From: Chloroflexota bacterium
Lineage (GTDB): Bacteria > Chloroflexota > Anaerolineae > Promineifilales > Promineifilaceae
NCBI GenBank assembly: GCA_018004935.1
Contig: JAGNBF010000049.1
Coordinates: forward strand, 1-53,466
Length of the DNA stretch: 53,466 bases
Direction of reading: 5' to 3'
Shown piece after piece: positions 53,414 to 53,466 of the stretch. Both the position numbers and the translations under genes were made by a program. How positions within the stretch are numbered: the first letter of the stretch is position 1; each line of letters starts with the position of its first letter. The notes under the pieces are model-generated. The model searched no databases, was not told the origin of the DNA, and saw only the letters and a list, made by a program, of their open reading frames with translations.

Positions 53414-53466
53414 GATGTTATGAGTTTCGAGTTCCAACTAAGCCATGACCACGTAGGGTTTTAGAA

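Overview
The window is 53.5 kb of bacterial chromosome. I place it, by inference only, in the Chloroflexota, near filamentous Anaerolineae/Ardenticatenia. The reasons are the many giant STAND regulators (SARP/BTAD DNA-binding domain, NB-ARC ATPase, TPR), the PAS-rich hybrid histidine kinase, the PEERLxGLxPEE-tailed PD-(D/E)XK protein and the dense intergenic palindromic repeats. No rRNA, tRNA, CRISPR array, prophage or autonomous transposase was seen.

Layout. 0-5 kb: a secreted lipoprotein (minus) and a LysM/zinc-metallopeptidase protein (plus). 5-15.5 kb: two SARP-NB-ARC-TPR regulators (minus) around a 38-residue secreted-peptide gene (plus), then an NB-ARC-TPR STAND protein. 15.5-17 kb: an Smr gene and repeat-rich spacer. 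17-20.3 kb: a Ser/Thr kinase-AAA-TPR protein that looks compositionally foreign. 20.5-22.2 kb: a divergent TetR/two-membrane-protein module with readable promoters and operators. 22.6-23.5 kb: a PD-(D/E)XK protein. 23.6-32.9 kb: a catabolic-looking cluster: double nitrilase, HpaI-type aldolase, PPC-domain protein, CoA-transferase, cysteine amidohydrolase, two seven-helix membrane proteins, alpha/beta hydrolase, and a divergent maleate-isomerase-like protein. 33-38.3 kb: a nine-PAS hybrid kinase. 39.3-43.2 kb: an asymmetric heterodimeric ABC exporter. 43.6-47.8 kb: an anchored duplicated-domain protein, a PII-like protein and a CPA2 antiporter. 49.5-53.4 kb: a 1303-residue SARP-NB-ARC-TPR-Ser/Thr-kinase fusion.

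Two signals run across the genes. First, the octamer GCGGCCGC occurs about 84 times by eye (roughly 2 expected at ~55% GC), mostly inside genes; this resembles the HIP1 palindrome of cyanobacteria. Second, the spacers are packed with small palindromic elements without ORFs. Several have terminal inverted repeats, clear target-site duplications and nesting, and a hairpin family has stems that change sequence between copies while staying paired.

Functionally the window is dominated by signal reception and regulation: five STAND or kinase-STAND proteins, a giant hybrid kinase, TetR, a PII-like protein and a candidate peptide signal. Beside them are an amide/organic-acid cluster and two transport systems. 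The best candidate for an undescribed system is the small cysteine-bracketed peptide encoded divergently from one STAND regulator and convergently to another, together with the mini-element complex in the spacers.
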